DNA of 9,306 nucleotides, taken from positions 1-9,306 of the forward strand of contig CBDUXT010000147.1 of assembly GCA_965371245.1 (NCBI GenBank). Reading direction: 5' to 3'. Positions 1 through 6,697 of the stretch are shown piece by piece (position 1 is the first letter of the stretch; each line of letters starts with the position of its first letter). The notes beneath the pieces are model-generated. The model did not search any database and was not told the DNA's origin. It worked only from the letters and a program-made list of their open reading frames with translations. A program made the position numbers and the translations under genes. This DNA comes from CBDUXT01 sp965371245 (GTDB taxonomy: Bacteria > Planctomycetota > Phycisphaerae > UBA1845).

Positions 1-2
1 GG

Positions 3-287
3 AAGGTCGCCGAAACGATGAGCAAACGCATCACCGACCTGAACCCCGGACAGGGTTTGACGGGCAACCTGGTCACCGCCGCACTGGTGTTGGGCGCTTC
101 TCGCCTCGGCGTCCCGGTATCGACGACGCATGTGTCGTGCGGTGCGATCTTTGGGATCGGCATGGTTAGCCGCACCGCGCGTTGGAAGACCATCGCACAG
201 ATACTCGCGACCTGGATGACCACACTGCCGCTGGGCGCCGCGCTCGGCGCGGCGATCTACTGGGCGCTGACCCACACGGGAAGCTAA
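3..287 (+). CDS. PiT-family inorganic phosphate transporter, C-terminal part (5' end outside window)
   Basis: The visible 94 codons are the carboxy-terminal end of a PHO4/PiT permease, an inner-membrane carrier that imports phosphate with cations and, in known members, also admits arsenate. The reading frame is already open at base 3, before the first ATG at 18, so this is a truncated gene and not a small protein. The tell-tale PiT stretch is present: NPGQGLTGNLVTA near the start, then VPVSTTHVSCGAIFGIG, the conserved C-terminal repeat signature, followed by a last hydrophobic helix (about TLPLGAALGAAIYWAL) and a TAA stop. The next gene, arsS, starts only four bases later, so the two are very likely one transcript. 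That position suggests a role in supplying arsenate or phosphate to the pathway, which is an inference. The family call is firm; substrate preference cannot be read from this part. Confidence 0.9.
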   Translation, partial: KVAETMSKRITDLNPGQGLTGNLVTAALVLGASRLGVPVSTTHVSCGAIFGIGMVSRTARWKTIAQILATWMTTLPLGAALGAAIYWALTHTGS

Positions 288-291
288 CGCA

Positions 292-1284
292 ATGGGAATG
301 GCCATTTCCGTACCGCTGATGCTGCATGGACGTAACGCCTTCGATGAACACGTCGAGGCAGCCTGCGGCGGACCGTTGCGCGCAACATCGATTGAGACGT
401 TTCAGGTCAACATCGGTCTGACCTGCGATTTGGCCTGTCGTCACTGCCATGTGGAATCCTCGCCGAAACGCACGGAACAGATGGAATGGCGAACGATGCT
501 GATGGTGCTTCAGGCCGCAAAGCGAGCTGGCGTCAAGACACTGGACATCACCGGCGGTGCGCCGGAGATGAACCCCAACTTCCGTCGTTTCGTCATGATT
601 GCGCGATGTAGAGACCTTGATGTGCTGGTGCGGACGAACCTGACCATGATGCAACACGATGGGTATATGGACCTGCCCGAGTTCTACCGCGACCAGCGCG
701 TTCGTCTGGTCGCCTCACTGCCATGCTACCTGCCGGAAAACGTCGATCGACAGCGCGGCATGCGGGTGTACGAGAAAAGCATCGACGTGATCCGACGACT
801 GAACTTAGTTGGATACGGCACCGAACCGGACTTGACACTGACCCTTGTATACAATCCAAGCGGACCGTCGTTGCCGCCTGAGCAGACTCAGCTGGAACGT
901 GACTATCGCCGTGAGCTTCAGCGCCGCTTCGGGATCAGCTTCACCGAGCTTTACACGATTACGAACATGCCCATCGGGCGGTTCTTGCACGACCTAAGCC
1001 GCGACGGCCACGACGAACGATATCTCCAACTGCTGCGCGAGTCGTTCAATCCCACGACCTTGGATGGTCTGATGTGTCGCCGACAAATCCATGTGAGTTG
1101 GGATGGCACGCTTCATGATTGTGATTTCAACTACGCCATGAGACTACCGACGCGGAAGAGCCTTCCGCGAAACATCAAGGATTTCGACACCGAAAGTTTG
1201 ATGGGCCGCCGGATCGTTACCGGCCAGCATTGCTTTGGCTGCACGGCCGGCACCGGGTCATCCTGTGGAGGGACCATCGTATGA
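292..1284 (+). CDS. arsS: Arsenosugar biosynthesis radical SAM protein ArsS
   Basis: A 330-residue radical SAM enzyme of the ArsS type (rSAM plus DUF3641-like Cys-rich tail). The family makes arsenosugar precursors by joining the adenosyl part of S-adenosylmethionine to methylated arsenic. The cluster-binding motif CDLACRHC uses C45, C49 and C52, the C-x3-C-x2-C spacing; TGGAPEMNP at 87-95 corresponds to the SAM-contacting GGE-like motif. The C-terminal half has C262 and C277 and the characteristic ending HCFGCTAGTGSSCGG with C314, C317 and C325, probably binding a second cluster or metal. The start at 292 is supported by GGGAAG at 278-283. Its TGA stop overlaps the next ATG (ATGA, 1281-1284). 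Some relatives carry selenocysteine; here every key position is plain cysteine. Identity is strong; the exact product in this organism is not shown. Confidence 0.93.
   Translation: MGMAISVPLMLHGRNAFDEHVEAACGGPLRATSIETFQVNIGLTCDLACRHCHVESSPKRTEQMEWRTMLMVLQAAKRAGVKTLDITGGAPEMNPNFRRFVMIARCRDLDVLVRTNLTMMQHDGYMDLPEFYRDQRVRLVASLPCYLPENVDRQRGMRVYEKSIDVIRRLNLVGYGTEPDLTLTLVYNPSGPSLPPEQTQLERDYRRELQRRFGISFTELYTITNMPIGRFLHDLSRDGHDERYLQLLRESFNPTTLDGLMCRRQIHVSWDGTLHDCDFNYAMRLPTRKSLPRNIKDFDTESLMGRRIVTGQHCFGCTAGTGSSCGGTIV
1267..1272 (+). promoter_or_regulatory. Ribosome binding site of the TVP38-DUF547 gene
   Basis: GGAGGG ends eight bases before ATG 1281 and lies inside the 3' end of arsS. It fixes the start at 1281, giving the ATGA overlap, in preference to an in-frame upstream ATG at 1230 that would overlap arsS by 55 bases and lacks such a site. 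Confidence 0.75.
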
Positions 1285-2978
1285 GTTCGACATCGACAAC
1301 GACCGTGGCCACAGACTCGGCGCAGAGACCGGCTTCGCGACCCGCGCGGACGGGCCGGCTTTCGACTGCAATACACAGGCGTTCAGGAGTAATCAAGGGC
1401 GTTTCCATCGCGCTAATCGTCGTTGCGCTTCTTGTGATTATCCGTGCGCTGCCCGTGGATCGGGCCATCGATCTTCTGAAATCGAGAGTAGATGGTCTGG
1501 GGGTTTGGGGGCCGCTCGCGCTCGGCGCAGCTTATGTAGTAGCGGCGCTGGCGTTCTTTCCCGGCTCCGCACTGACACTCACCGCCGGGGCTGTGTTCGG
1601 CCTGGCCTGGGGAACAGTGACCGTATCGCTCGCATCCACGACCGCCGCGGCGTTGGCATTCTTGATTGCGCGTTACCTGGCACGTGACAAGGTGACGAAG
1701 CAAGCCCAGCGGTACCCGAAATTCAAGGCCATCGACGGCGCGATCGGCGCCGGCGGCTGGAAGATCATCGCGATGTTGCGATTGTCCCCAGCCATGCCCT
1801 TCAGCCTGGGCAACTACCTCTTCGGCCTAACGGCGATCCGCTTCTGGCCATACGTTCTGGCAAGCTGGCTGTTCATGCTGCCGGGCACGTTCATGTTCGT
1901 GTACCTGGGACACATCGGAACCGAGGGGTTGCGATCCGCAGCCGGAGCCGAACGGGGAAGGGCGCCGGCGGAGTGGGCACTGCTCGGCGTCGGACTGTTG
2001 GCCACCGTCGCGGTCAGCGTCTATGTAGCGCGGCTTTCCCGCAAGGCGCTTGGAGAGCAAACCCGAATTGAGGAGCAGACGGCGGAAATGGAGCAACCCA
2101 GCGAATCCGCGGCGCAAAACGCTACGGTCGCGCCCGGCTGGCCGTGGGGGATGACCCTACTGGCGACCGTGGCCGTCGCGATGCTGGCCGTTGCCGCGTG
2201 TACGCATCAGCGGCGCGACGCGCTGAAAAACCTGTTCGGCCCGGCACCGGTTACGCTTCAAGAGGCATACAGGAACCAATCCGGTGGCCCGACGTTTGAC
2301 CACTCCGCGTTCGACACCTTACTTCGCAAACACGTCGATGAAGACGGGTGGGTTGACTACGACGGCTTTCGTAGCGACGCCGGATCGCTGGACGCCTATA
2401 TCACTTCAATTGGAAATGCGCCCTTCGCCGATCTCGGTCGTGACGAGAAACTGGCGCTTCTGATCAACGCCTACAACGCATTCACGCTCCGCTTGATCCT
2501 CGATCATTACCCCATCGAATCAATCAAGGACATTCCCGGTGCGAAGCGATGGGATGCCAAGCGTTGGCGACTGGGCTCGATGACGCTTAGTTTGAACCAG
2601 ATCGAGCACGAGCAGATCAGACCGAAGTTCGCCGAGCCGCGCATACATTTCGCCCTGGTCTGTGCCGCCATCGGTTGCCCAAAGCTACGCAACGAGGCCT
2701 TTCAAGCGGACCGGATCGAGGAACAACTGGAGGACCAGACGCGCTACGTGCATTTGCATGATCGATGGTTTGGTTATCAGCCGCGTGCGAAGGAAGTTCA
2801 TCTTACGAAACTCTACGACTGGTATGGGGCGGACTTCAAACAGGTGGCGGGTTCCGTGCTGGATTTCGCCGCTCGCTATTCCGCGCCGCTCAAGTCAGAG
2901 CTAGGTGAAGACAAGAAACCGCGAATCAACTGGCTCGACTACGATTGGAAACTCAATGACAGAAAAAACAACCACTGA
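1281..2978 (+). CDS. TVP38/TMEM64 (VTT/DedA-like) membrane domain fused to DUF547
   Basis: A 565-residue two-part protein. Residues about 40-252 are a TVP38/TMEM64 (SNARE-associated, DedA-superfamily) membrane domain: a helix at 40-56, the core FFPGSALTLTAGAVFG (92-107), the re-entrant-type segment around LRLSPAMPFSLGNYLFG (167-182), and helices at about 192-212 and 232-250. A linker of about 40 residues follows, then a further hydrophobic stretch at 291-307 ending in a lipobox-like AVAAC (C307), as if the second partner's own signal peptide had been kept at the joint. Residues about 340-556 are DUF547, seen from GWVDYDGF (356-363), LALLINAYNAF (391-401), FALVCAAIGCP (457-467) and WLDYDW (551-556). 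DUF547 has no settled function; its conserved Cys and Asn suggest a papain-like fold in some analyses. Reading is uninterrupted through the joint, so it is a real fusion. Start set by GGAGGG and the ATGA overlap; the 3' end overlaps the next gene by 23 bases. Substrate unknown. Confidence 0.88.
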   Translation: MSSTSTTTVATDSAQRPASRPARTGRLSTAIHRRSGVIKGVSIALIVVALLVIIRALPVDRAIDLLKSRVDGLGVWGPLALGAAYVVAALAFFPGSALTLTAGAVFGLAWGTVTVSLASTTAAALAFLIARYLARDKVTKQAQRYPKFKAIDGAIGAGGWKIIAMLRLSPAMPFSLGNYLFGLTAIRFWPYVLASWLFMLPGTFMFVYLGHIGTEGLRSAAGAERGRAPAEWALLGVGLLATVAVSVYVARLSRKALGEQTRIEEQTAEMEQPSESAAQNATVAPGWPWGMTLLATVAVAMLAVAACTHQRRDALKNLFGPAPVTLQEAYRNQSGGPTFDHSAFDTLLRKHVDEDGWVDYDGFRSDAGSLDAYITSIGNAPFADLGRDEKLALLINAYNAFTLRLILDHYPIESIKDIPGAKRWDAKRWRLGSMTLSLNQIEHEQIRPKFAEPRIHFALVCAAIGCPKLRNEAFQADRIEEQLEDQTRYVHLHDRWFGYQPRAKEVHLTKLYDWYGADFKQVAGSVLDFAARYSAPLKSELGEDKKPRINWLDYDWKLNDRKNNH

Positions 2979-4569
2979 ATCCCCGCGACTGGAAGTGCCG
3001 CCGGCGGAAGCTGAAGCCAAGGACGGTGTTGAAATGTCTGGCGATTCGATCATCGAGGAATTCCCGCAGGCCCACCCGTTCGACGAACACAATCAGGCCC
3101 TGATCGCCAATGTGCACCCGACGGACTGGACCAACCCGGAGCCATTGGGTCGCTACAACATGGTCGTGATCGGCGGTGGCACCGCCGGTCTCGTGACAGC
3201 AGCCGGAGCCGCCGGCCTCGGCGCGAAGGTGGCGCTTGTCGAGCGCGCCCTGTTGGGCGGCGATTGCCTCAACGTCGGATGCGTGCCGTCCAAGGCTCTG
3301 ATTCGTTGCGCTCGCGCGTTCGCCGAAGTGCGTGACGCGGGCGCCTTCGGCGTGACTGTGCCGGATGGTGCAGCCGTGGATTTCAGTTCGGTGATGGAGC
3401 GCATGCGGAAACTTCGTGCCGACATTAGCCCGAATGACTCGGCGAAGCGATTCCGCGAATTGGGCATCGACGTCTTCATCGGTGACGCCCGTTTCACCGG
3501 ACCGAACACGGTCGAAGTCGATGGAAACACGCTCCGATTTGCGAGAGCGTGCATCGCGACGGGCGCCAGGGCAGTACCGCTGCCCATACCCGGTCTGGCG
3601 GAGGCCGGGTACCTGACGAATGAAACCATCTTCTCGCTTACTGAATTGCCCCGCCGACTGGCCGTTATCGGCGCTGGTCCCATCGGCTGCGAGATGGCCC
3701 AGTCTTTCGCGAGGTTTGGCACCGAAGTCACTCTGGTGGAGGCCATGCACCAACTACTCGGGCGCGAGGATCAGGATGCCGCGGAGCGCATCAAGCGGGC
3801 CTTGGTGCGCGACGGGGTTCGGATAAACTGCTGCGCGAAGATCACGGGCGTGCGTAAGGAGGGCGACGAAACGATCCTCACGCTTGGAGGGGAGACAGGC
3901 GGTGAGCTTGTGGGGGATGCCGTACTTGTATCCGTGGGACGGGCACCGAACGTCGAGGGATTGGGGCTGGAAGCGGCCGGCGTTGAGTTCGACACAAGGA
4001 AGGGTGTCAAAGTCGATGACCGCCTGCGGACTACGAACCCGCGAATCTTCGCGGCCGGCGACATCTGTTCGCCCTACAAGTTCACGCACGCCGCCGATTT
4101 CATGGCCCGCATCGTGATTCAAAACGCACTGTTCTTCGGCCGGAGCAAGGCCAGCGCCCTGACGATTCCCTGGTGCACCTTCACCGATCCCGAGATCGCT
4201 CATGTCGGCCTGTACGAGCAGCAGGCGCGAGATCAGGGAATCGAGGTGGAAACATTCACCGTGGAAATGTCCGACGTCGATCGCGCCGTGCTGGACGGCG
4301 AGGTCGATGGCTTCCTGAAAGTGCATGTAAAGAAGGGATCCGACAAGATCCTCGGAGCGACGCTCGTCGCCCGTCACGCCGGCGAGATGATCTCCGAGAT
4401 CACGCTCGCGATGGTATCGGGCGCGGGACTCGGCACGCTGGCCAAGACCATTCACCCCTATCCCACGCAGGCGGAGGTGATCCGAAAGGCCGGTGATGCC
4501 TACAACCGGTCGAGGTTGACTCCACGGGTGAAGGGCCTGTTTGAAACTCTACTGCGCTGGAGGCGATAA
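2956..4569 (+). CDS. Mercuric-reductase-like FAD-dependent pyridine nucleotide-disulfide oxidoreductase
   Basis: A 537-residue class I flavin disulfide reductase. It shows the FAD-binding GGGTAG (73-78), the redox pair C104/C109 in GGDCLNVGCVPSKA, ATGAR (201-205), the NAD(P)-binding GAGPIG (239-244), the second FAD contact AAGDI (366-370) and the C-terminal dimerisation domain with the catalytic HPYPTQAE (H500, E507). It resembles MerA most, but lacks the N-terminal heavy-metal domain with GMTCxxC and the C-terminal Cys-Cys that hands Hg(II) to the active site: it ends LLRWRR. A role as true mercuric reductase is therefore unlikely; a reductase for another thiol-bound or metalloid substrate is the inference. 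The N-terminal 65 residues before the FAD domain are acidic, with DEHNQALIANVHP at 43-55. ATG 2956 was preferred to the in-frame ATG 2905 because it gives a 23-bp overlap with the upstream gene; no good ribosome site distinguishes it from ATG 3034. Confidence 0.88.
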   Translation: MTEKTTTESPRLEVPPAEAEAKDGVEMSGDSIIEEFPQAHPFDEHNQALIANVHPTDWTNPEPLGRYNMVVIGGGTAGLVTAAGAAGLGAKVALVERALLGGDCLNVGCVPSKALIRCARAFAEVRDAGAFGVTVPDGAAVDFSSVMERMRKLRADISPNDSAKRFRELGIDVFIGDARFTGPNTVEVDGNTLRFARACIATGARAVPLPIPGLAEAGYLTNETIFSLTELPRRLAVIGAGPIGCEMAQSFARFGTEVTLVEAMHQLLGREDQDAAERIKRALVRDGVRINCCAKITGVRKEGDETILTLGGETGGELVGDAVLVSVGRAPNVEGLGLEAAGVEFDTRKGVKVDDRLRTTNPRIFAAGDICSPYKFTHAADFMARIVIQNALFFGRSKASALTIPWCTFTDPEIAHVGLYEQQARDQGIEVETFTVEMSDVDRAVLDGEVDGFLKVHVKKGSDKILGATLVARHAGEMISEITLAMVSGAGLGTLAKTIHPYPTQAEVIRKAGDAYNRSRLTPRVKGLFETLLRWRR

Positions 4570-4574
4570 CCGCG

Positions 4575-4868
4575 ATGAAGCCGAGATCCAACGTCATTAT
4601 GAGTGAGTTCAAACACAAGGGTCGGCTGGATCTTGCGTTCCAACGCTCAGTTGTACGGCGGTCGTTGGCCTATGCCATCGTAGTGGGAGCTATTCTGATT
4701 CTAATCAACCACGGCGAGGCGATCTTGGATGGCGAGGTTGGCACGAATCGAGTCGTGAAGATGGGATTCACGGTGTTCGTCCCGTACGTCGTTTCCACGC
4801 TTTCGAGTGTTGGTGCAATATGGACGGAATCGCATAGTAGCAGCACTAGCCGAGAAAGAAAACTATGA
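4575..4868 (+). CDS. nrtS: Small NrtS-like membrane protein (putative anion transporter)
   Basis: A 97-residue protein with two predicted membrane helices. The first, about 31-46, reads LAYAIVVGAILILINHGEA; the second, about 64-83, contains TVFVPYVVSTLSSVGA. The pair 'VG..L.LIN.G' and 'VPY.VS' is the pattern I associate with the small NrtS family described as nitrate/nitrite transporters in cyanobacteria, probably acting as oligomers. The ends are polar and basic. The start at 4575 has GGAGG at 4559-4563 and lies five bases after the oxidoreductase stop; ATG 4599 lacks a ribosome site. The stop overlaps the next ATG (ATGA at 4865-4868). Sitting inside an arsenosugar-type operon, it may move another anion, such as arsenate, arsenite or an organo-arsenic product; that is speculation. 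The family assignment rests on motif recall only. Confidence 0.72.
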   Translation: MKPRSNVIMSEFKHKGRLDLAFQRSVVRRSLAYAIVVGAILILINHGEAILDGEVGTNRVVKMGFTVFVPYVVSTLSSVGAIWTESHSSSTSRERKL

Positions 4869-5737
4869 ATTCACGCCTTCGCGAGAGACCATCAAGCCAT
4901 GCCGGTGTCGTTGGTCGGGACTCGCCAAAGGTTGATAGGACCCGAAAGACCCGTGGGCAAGGTCTCGAGCGGATGACCTCTGGATTGCGACGCCTGTCCG
5001 TCATTATTCCGACATTCAACGAGGAAGGGACGATCGGCCATACGCTCGACCGCATACGCAGTGGAACTGCGTGGGAGGTGATCGTGGTCGATGGGCGAAG
5101 CACGGACCGGACCCGTGAAATCGCTCGCGCCCACGGCGCAACGGTTATCGACTCGCCTCCCGGTCGGGGGCGGCAGCTTGCGGTGGGGGCGTCGATCGCG
5201 ACCGGTGATACGCTTCTGTTCCTGCATGCCGACACATCTCTGCCTTCGGGTTTTGACGACTACGTCTTTCGCGCTCTCGATCAACCGGGTGTCTGCGCCG
5301 GCGCGTTCCGGTTGCTGATCGACGGCGAAGGACGATCCTTCCGGCTCATCGAGAAAATAGTGAACTTCCGGTCCCGCGCTCATCAGATGCCTTACGGCGA
5401 CCAGGCCATCTTCGTTCGGGCAAGTGTCTATCACGAGGCTGGTGGGTTCCCCGACCTGCCGATCATGGAAGACTACGTGCTGATCCGGCGCTTGCGGCGT
5501 ATCGGCCGTATCGCGATGGTACCGGCAACGGTCGTGACATCGGCTCGCCGGTGGATCAAGAACGGTGTATGGCGCACCACACTGCTCAATCAAGCCTGCA
5601 TCATGGCGTACAGGCTTGGTGTGTCGCCCATGAGAATTGTCCGCTGGCGCGCAACCAGAGCTTCTCTGATGAGTAGGATTCTGGGTTGTGTTGCGTTGCT
5701 TCGACGTAGGACTTTGCACAAGACCACAGGTCTTTGA
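4865..5737 (+). CDS. Family 2 glycosyltransferase, arsenosugar-cluster type (TIGR04283-like)
   Basis: A GT-A-fold sugar transferase. Residues 45-54 SVIIPTFNEE start the domain; VVDGRSTD (74-81) is the nucleotide-sugar motif, with Arg where relatives usually have Gly; GRGRQLAVGA (100-109), LLFLHADT (117-124, the metal-binding DxD-like step), PYGDQAIF (176-183), GGFPDLPIMED (193-203) and TSARRW (225-230) follow. This set is typical of the glycosyltransferases found beside ArsS and thought to add a sugar-alcohol or similar group to the arsenosugar core. No membrane helix is obvious. The first 36 residues are basic and unlike the family; an alternative ATG at 4973 would remove them. I keep 4865 because it forms an ATGA overlap with the upstream gene, although its ribosome site (AGAAAG) is weak. 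It is the last gene of the compact operon. Donor and acceptor are not shown. Confidence 0.88.
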   Translation: MNSRLRERPSSHAGVVGRDSPKVDRTRKTRGQGLERMTSGLRRLSVIIPTFNEEGTIGHTLDRIRSGTAWEVIVVDGRSTDRTREIARAHGATVIDSPPGRGRQLAVGASIATGDTLLFLHADTSLPSGFDDYVFRALDQPGVCAGAFRLLIDGEGRSFRLIEKIVNFRSRAHQMPYGDQAIFVRASVYHEAGGFPDLPIMEDYVLIRRLRRIGRIAMVPATVVTSARRWIKNGVWRTTLLNQACIMAYRLGVSPMRIVRWRATRASLMSRILGCVALLRRRTLHKTTGL

Positions 5738-5760
5738 CGCAAGGACAATCGGATGGAGTC

Positions 5761-5783
5761 TTGGTTGGTTAGCGTCCAGCCAA
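5761..5783. other. Hairpin after the glycosyltransferase gene
   Basis: TTGGTTGG (5761-5768) can pair with CCAGCCAA (5776-5783) as eight pairs including one G-U, around a seven-base loop, 24 bases after the glycosyltransferase stop. No run of T follows, so it is not a classical intrinsic terminator; it could stabilise the operon's 3' end or assist other termination. The rest of 5738-5947 shows no further gene that I can support. Confidence 0.3.
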
Positions 5784-5935
5784 CAGAGTCGCGCCGAACC
5801 GGAGGGCTCAGGTCTGGACTCTATCGTGCGCTCCGCGTCATGTATGTCATCAACAGACCAAGGCATTGGATCAACTCCAAACAGTGTCATCGCTGCGCGA
5901 GTGACGTGGCGGTAGAGCAGGTTTTGAAGAAATAC

Positions 5936-5942
5936 AGGAGAA
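5936..5942 (+). promoter_or_regulatory. Ribosome binding site of the cysteine dioxygenase gene
   Basis: AGGAGAA ends five bases before ATG 5948 in an A/T-rich local context. It is the best ribosome site in the window and decides the start at 5948 over an in-frame ATG at 5753, whose extra 65 residues look unlike any cupin N-terminus. Confidence 0.75.
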
Positions 5943-5947
5943 TTATT

Positions 5948-6502
5948 ATGGCGACGGTACACGGCGTTACTACTAAGATGCGCGCACTCTTTGAGTATCT
6001 CGACGGGCTTTCGAATCGAGCTGAAGAGGAGACGCTAGGAAGGCTCTTGCGCGAGCTTGACATCTCCAGCTCCGACGTACGAGACTTTATTCGATTCGAC
6101 GAACATCAGTACAGCCGGAACCTCATCCGGGGGAACGAACATTACCAGGTACTACTTCTCTGCTGGCGTAGCGGCCATCGCACGCCCATCCACAATCATC
6201 CCGGAGCGGTGGGCGGCGTCCGAGCCCTAAAGGGCGTCGCCACCGAAACGCTCTTTGAATTCACGCCTAGCGGTCTGATCAAACCTACTTCTTCGCGGGA
6301 CCTGGAGCCGGGCGGAGTCGTCACGCTGGAGGACCCTTACATTCATCAGGTATCCAACCTTCAGGAAGCCGGAGCGGACTTGATCACGCTTCACGTGTAT
6401 TCGCCGCCGCTACCCCGCATGGACACTTACTCCTTGACCGACACACATCTGGGCGAGTTCCGGCCTACCGCCTTTGAACACGCCCTCGGGAGCGGAATCT
6501 AG
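5948..6502 (+). CDS. cdo: Cysteine dioxygenase (bacterial type I)
   Basis: A 184-residue cupin enzyme that should oxidise L-cysteine to cysteine sulfinate with O2 and one Fe(II), in the cytoplasm. The three metal-binding histidines are H82 and H84 in PIHNHPG and H133 in YIHQVSN. The substrate-binding YSRNLI (55-60) gives the Arg equivalent to R60 of the mammalian enzyme, and TLHVYSPPL (147-155) gives the His-Tyr pair equivalent to H155/Y157, with Thr where the mammalian triad has Ser. The residue matching C93 of the mammalian Cys-Tyr crosslink is Gly, as is usual in bacterial forms. Its length is normal for bacterial members. It lies 210 bp after the operon, so it may be transcribed separately. 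A link to the arsenic genes, for example through sulfur supply or thiol control, is only a guess. A 3-mercaptopropionate dioxygenase is the main alternative. Confidence 0.87.
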   Translation: MATVHGVTTKMRALFEYLDGLSNRAEEETLGRLLRELDISSSDVRDFIRFDEHQYSRNLIRGNEHYQVLLLCWRSGHRTPIHNHPGAVGGVRALKGVATETLFEFTPSGLIKPTSSRDLEPGGVVTLEDPYIHQVSNLQEAGADLITLHVYSPPLPRMDTYSLTDTHLGEFRPTAFEHALGSGI

Positions 6503-6697
6503 ACTGGATGCTGAACCCACGCGCGACGCAGGCACCGAACTTCGCTGCTAGAGCCAGACGGCGGAAGTGCGGTCAGCAGAATAGCTCTTGGCCGGTCCGG
6601 GTTCAGAACGGGAACACAAACTGCAGCGTCGCTAAGGTACCCAAGATGGGGCGAGCGCGTCCCGACATTCTCAGCAGACAAGACGGAGCACAGAGCC
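6503..6697. other. Intergenic stretch without a supported gene
   Basis: About 195 bases between the cysteine dioxygenase and DUF1579 genes. A + strand open frame beginning at 6508 crosses it but runs into the DUF1579 gene in another frame and shows no domain, so I call it noncoding. I see no convincing promoter hexamers or T-tailed terminator. Confidence 0.5.

Noticed and set aside
1282..1284. TGA at the end of arsS as a selenocysteine codon
   Set aside because: It overlaps the next gene's ATG, lies after the complete Cys-rich motif, and the following frame gives only arginine-rich noise before the next stop.
2151..2978. DUF547 as a separate gene starting at ATG 2151
   Set aside because: The frame is open from the TVP38 part without a stop, and there is no ribosome site before 2151, so a fusion is the simpler reading.
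2953..3753. - strand open frame of 266 codons opposite the FAD oxidoreductase
   Set aside because: It is antisense to the strongly conserved FAD domain; no motif of its own.
2956..4569. A true mercury-resistance (mer) operon
   Set aside because: The reductase lacks the heavy-metal domain and terminal cysteine pair, and no merR, merT or merP is present.
5753..5947. N-terminal extension of the cysteine dioxygenase or an upstream small gene
   Set aside because: The in-frame translation is unlike cupin leaders, and a strong AGGAGAA site sits right before ATG 5948.
4892..5962. - strand open frame of 356 codons opposite the glycosyltransferase
   Set aside because: It lies antisense to a gene with clear motifs, and its composition (rich in Arg, His, Pro, Cys) is typical of an antisense shadow.
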